The position numbers and the translations under genes are program-made. From Epiperipatus broadwayi (Eukaryota > Onychophora > Udeonychophora > Euonychophora > Peripatidae), in contig JAQFVV010012397.1 of assembly GCA_028023455.1 (NCBI GenBank), positions 4,050,888 through 4,114,887 on the forward strand: DNA of 64,000 nt. The letters are read 5' to 3'. This document shows positions 62,464-64,000 of this stretch, piece by piece. Under the pieces are notes generated by a model that did not search any database, was not told the origin of the DNA, and was given only the letters and a program-made list of their open reading frames with translations. The stretch's first letter is position 1. Every line of letters begins with the position of its first letter.

Positions 62464-63998
62464 TCATATTTGGGAAAAAAATTTATGATACTTATATTTG
62501 GTCAGTTTACTAACAGGCTGCACCTTCACAAAAACTCTATCCCCTACTTCAAATTTATGTACCTTCCTCCTCCTATTTTTATTATTCCTTAAACGCACTT
62601 GCTGTGCTAGACGCTGTTGCACTAAGAAAATATTGGCTTCCTCCTCATGTAGGTTCAGTACAATGGTGGGTTTGTATTTTTTAAATAAAAGTGGTATAAG
62701 TTTATTGAAACGAAGTTCACTGGGTGTGAATCCAGTAGATTCATTCACACTCCAATTTATGTAATTTGATACTTTCTCAGTGTGTTTTACCCAACCTCTG
62801 TGCTCATCCACTAGGTAAGTCTAAACAGACGTCCAAGCTCCCACATTATGCATTTGTAAGGATTGGACTGTGGATTTCTAATAGATGTGAGCACGTTTGA
62901 TCTTCAGCTTTTCCACCCAACCTTTCCATTGCTTAGATAAGAAAGGAGTACCATGGTCAGTTAGTATGACCTTTGGCTTCCTTATCTTAAGAAATTGCAA
63001 GGTGTCTAATGCCTTGATGGTATATCTAGCATTAGCTTGAGGTATAGGGTATGCAGAGACATATTTTGAAAAAGAGATCATACATAACCAACAAGTACTT
63101 TTGCCTGTTGAACAGAGGCAAAGGTCCGTAGTAGTCAATTGCCAAGATTTCATTATGTCTATTTGGAATGATGGACTTTGACATTTCACTGTAGATTTGG
63201 TTGACCGGCTTGGCTCTAAGGCACACTATACAACCTCAAATTACCTTCAGGATGTCTTTGTACATACCTGGCCAACAAACCCAATTTTTGATGTATGCTC
63301 TGTTTTCCAAGCACCATAGTGTCCATACAAACAGTGAATATACATGATTAGTGGGATGTGCAATACTTCCGGTACTACTACCCTTCCACTCTTCTGTATT
63401 TTCATCAAAATAATAATACTTGATCCTTTAATTGGTATAAAGTAAGATTTTCATGTGTGTTCAAAACCTCTTCATTTTTCAAACTTCTCATAATAGGACC
63501 TAGTCTCTGATCCATAAGTTATAACTCAGGTAACATTTCCAATCCATCCCCTACATTGCTATCAATGCTTGCCTTGATATTTGCAATGTATGCTTTCTCT
63601 ATTGATAGATGGTTCTGTTCCAACTCACATGGATTCCGATTGAGTGCATCATCTACGACATTCTCGGATCCTTTACAGTACTGTATGGTGTAGTTAAATT
63701 CCTGTAACAGCAAACTCCACCTAATAAGGTGAGCATTTGTTAAATAGCTGTGATTTAGGAATTGGAGGCTTTTATGATCTGTGATCACAATTACCTCTGA
63801 TCCGAGAAGTAGTTGTCAGAACTTTTGAAAAGCCCATACTATTGCTAATGCCTCCTTCTCTGTCACAGTATAATTAATTTCAGGTTCTTTCAAGAGTTAG
63901 CTTATAAAAAAGAGGACATCTGGACATCCGTTTGCCTGTATTTGAGATAATGTTACCCCCAATCCATAACCGCTGCTATCTGTTTGGACTACAAAGGG
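62464..63998 (-). pseudogene. pol: Ty3/gypsy pol fragment: RNase H, zinc-binding region, integrase
   Basis: From the window edge one frame reads the RNase H domain: QTDSSGYGLGVTLSQ, EINYTVTEKEALAIVWAFQKF, VIVITDHKSLQFLNH and ENVVDDALNRNP, which hold the acidic active-site residues. It is broken by two stops (in the LLKEPE and FQKF regions). Then comes an HHCC-like segment at about 63400-63200 (H....H, YKDI, C..CL), frameshifted. Integrase begins ILAIDYYGPLPLF (first Asp), continues after a frameshift to VILTDHGTPFL (second Asp), and a third piece (62464-62811) has the WVKHTEKVSNYINWSVNEST and TGFTPSELRF region and a basic C-terminus. The function would be degradation of template RNA and insertion of the cDNA. 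With at least three frameshifts and several stops it is dead. Protease and RT lie beyond the window, if present. Confidence 0.8.
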
Positions 63999-64000
63999 TT

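Noticed and set aside
62057-62764. Plus-strand ORFs at 62057-62275, 62407-62592 and 62498-62764.
   Set aside because: Two are antisense to the integrase frame. The first lies in the non-coding 3' region of the gypsy element and has no motif.

Overview
This window is AT-rich (roughly a quarter G+C, estimated by eye) eukaryotic DNA, almost certainly from an animal genome. It has no bacterial-style gene packing, no operons and no convincing intact host gene. What can be recognised is a nested collection of decayed retroelements: Ty3/gypsy LTR elements, several Penelope-like elements (PLEs) with GIY-YIG endonuclease domains, and an RTE-type non-LTR retrotransposon. Around them lie long inverted repeats, small MITE-like hairpins, minisatellites and many long (AT)n microsatellites. 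PLEs, RTE and gypsy elements together with a TATA box plus TCAGTT initiator suggest an AT-rich metazoan. I cannot name the phylum from this sequence alone.

Layout. 1-1100: decayed coiled-coil coding sequence. 1101-8768: AT-rich non-coding DNA with a small inverted hammerhead-like repeat (4.6-4.8 kb), a 77-bp tandem duplication (6.1 kb) and one unexplained 135-codon ORF (6.3-6.7 kb). 8769-17700: a complete LTR retrotransposon with about 2.6-kb LTRs, a 4-bp target duplication (CTAT), PBS and PPT positions, and a gag reading frame with six internal stops. Its 3' LTR carries a clean 743-bp insertion flanked by TTAA. 17701-28747: non-coding, with a mariner-type MITE at 24.4 kb and two scattered PLE-derived fragments. 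28748-29019: a 244-bp hairpin insertion with a 14-bp target duplication. 29574-32690: a minisatellite interrupted by a 2.4-kb palindrome. 32881-35060: two PLE fragments, each bounded by inverted repeats. 36.3-37.4 kb: a tRNA-Gly(UCC)-like sequence and a further, older PLE remnant. 37.4-44.9 kb: non-coding. 44996-48600: a 3.6-kb palindrome with mirrored core promoters, abutting a 5'-truncated PLE (48604-49512). 49.5-53.4 kb: non-coding with repeats. 53432-54501: a 5'-truncated RTE retrotransposon with an (AT)n tail. 54.5-58.5 kb: AT microsatellites and non-coding DNA. 58551-64000: the 3' part of a second, different gypsy element on the minus strand (RNase H, zinc-binding region, integrase, probable PPT, and a candidate 3.1-kb LTR), running off the window edge.

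How the pieces relate. The most interesting recurring theme is the PLEs. Their 3' ends, and several orphan fragments elsewhere in the window, carry a short hairpin preceded by a TGATGA-like string and followed by GAAA. This is the layout of the minimal hammerhead ribozymes known from PLEs. Two PLE copies are bounded by inverted repeats and a third abuts a palindrome. The 3.6-kb palindrome has a TATA/Inr promoter near the outer end of each arm, pointing inward, so read-through transcripts would fold into long hairpins.
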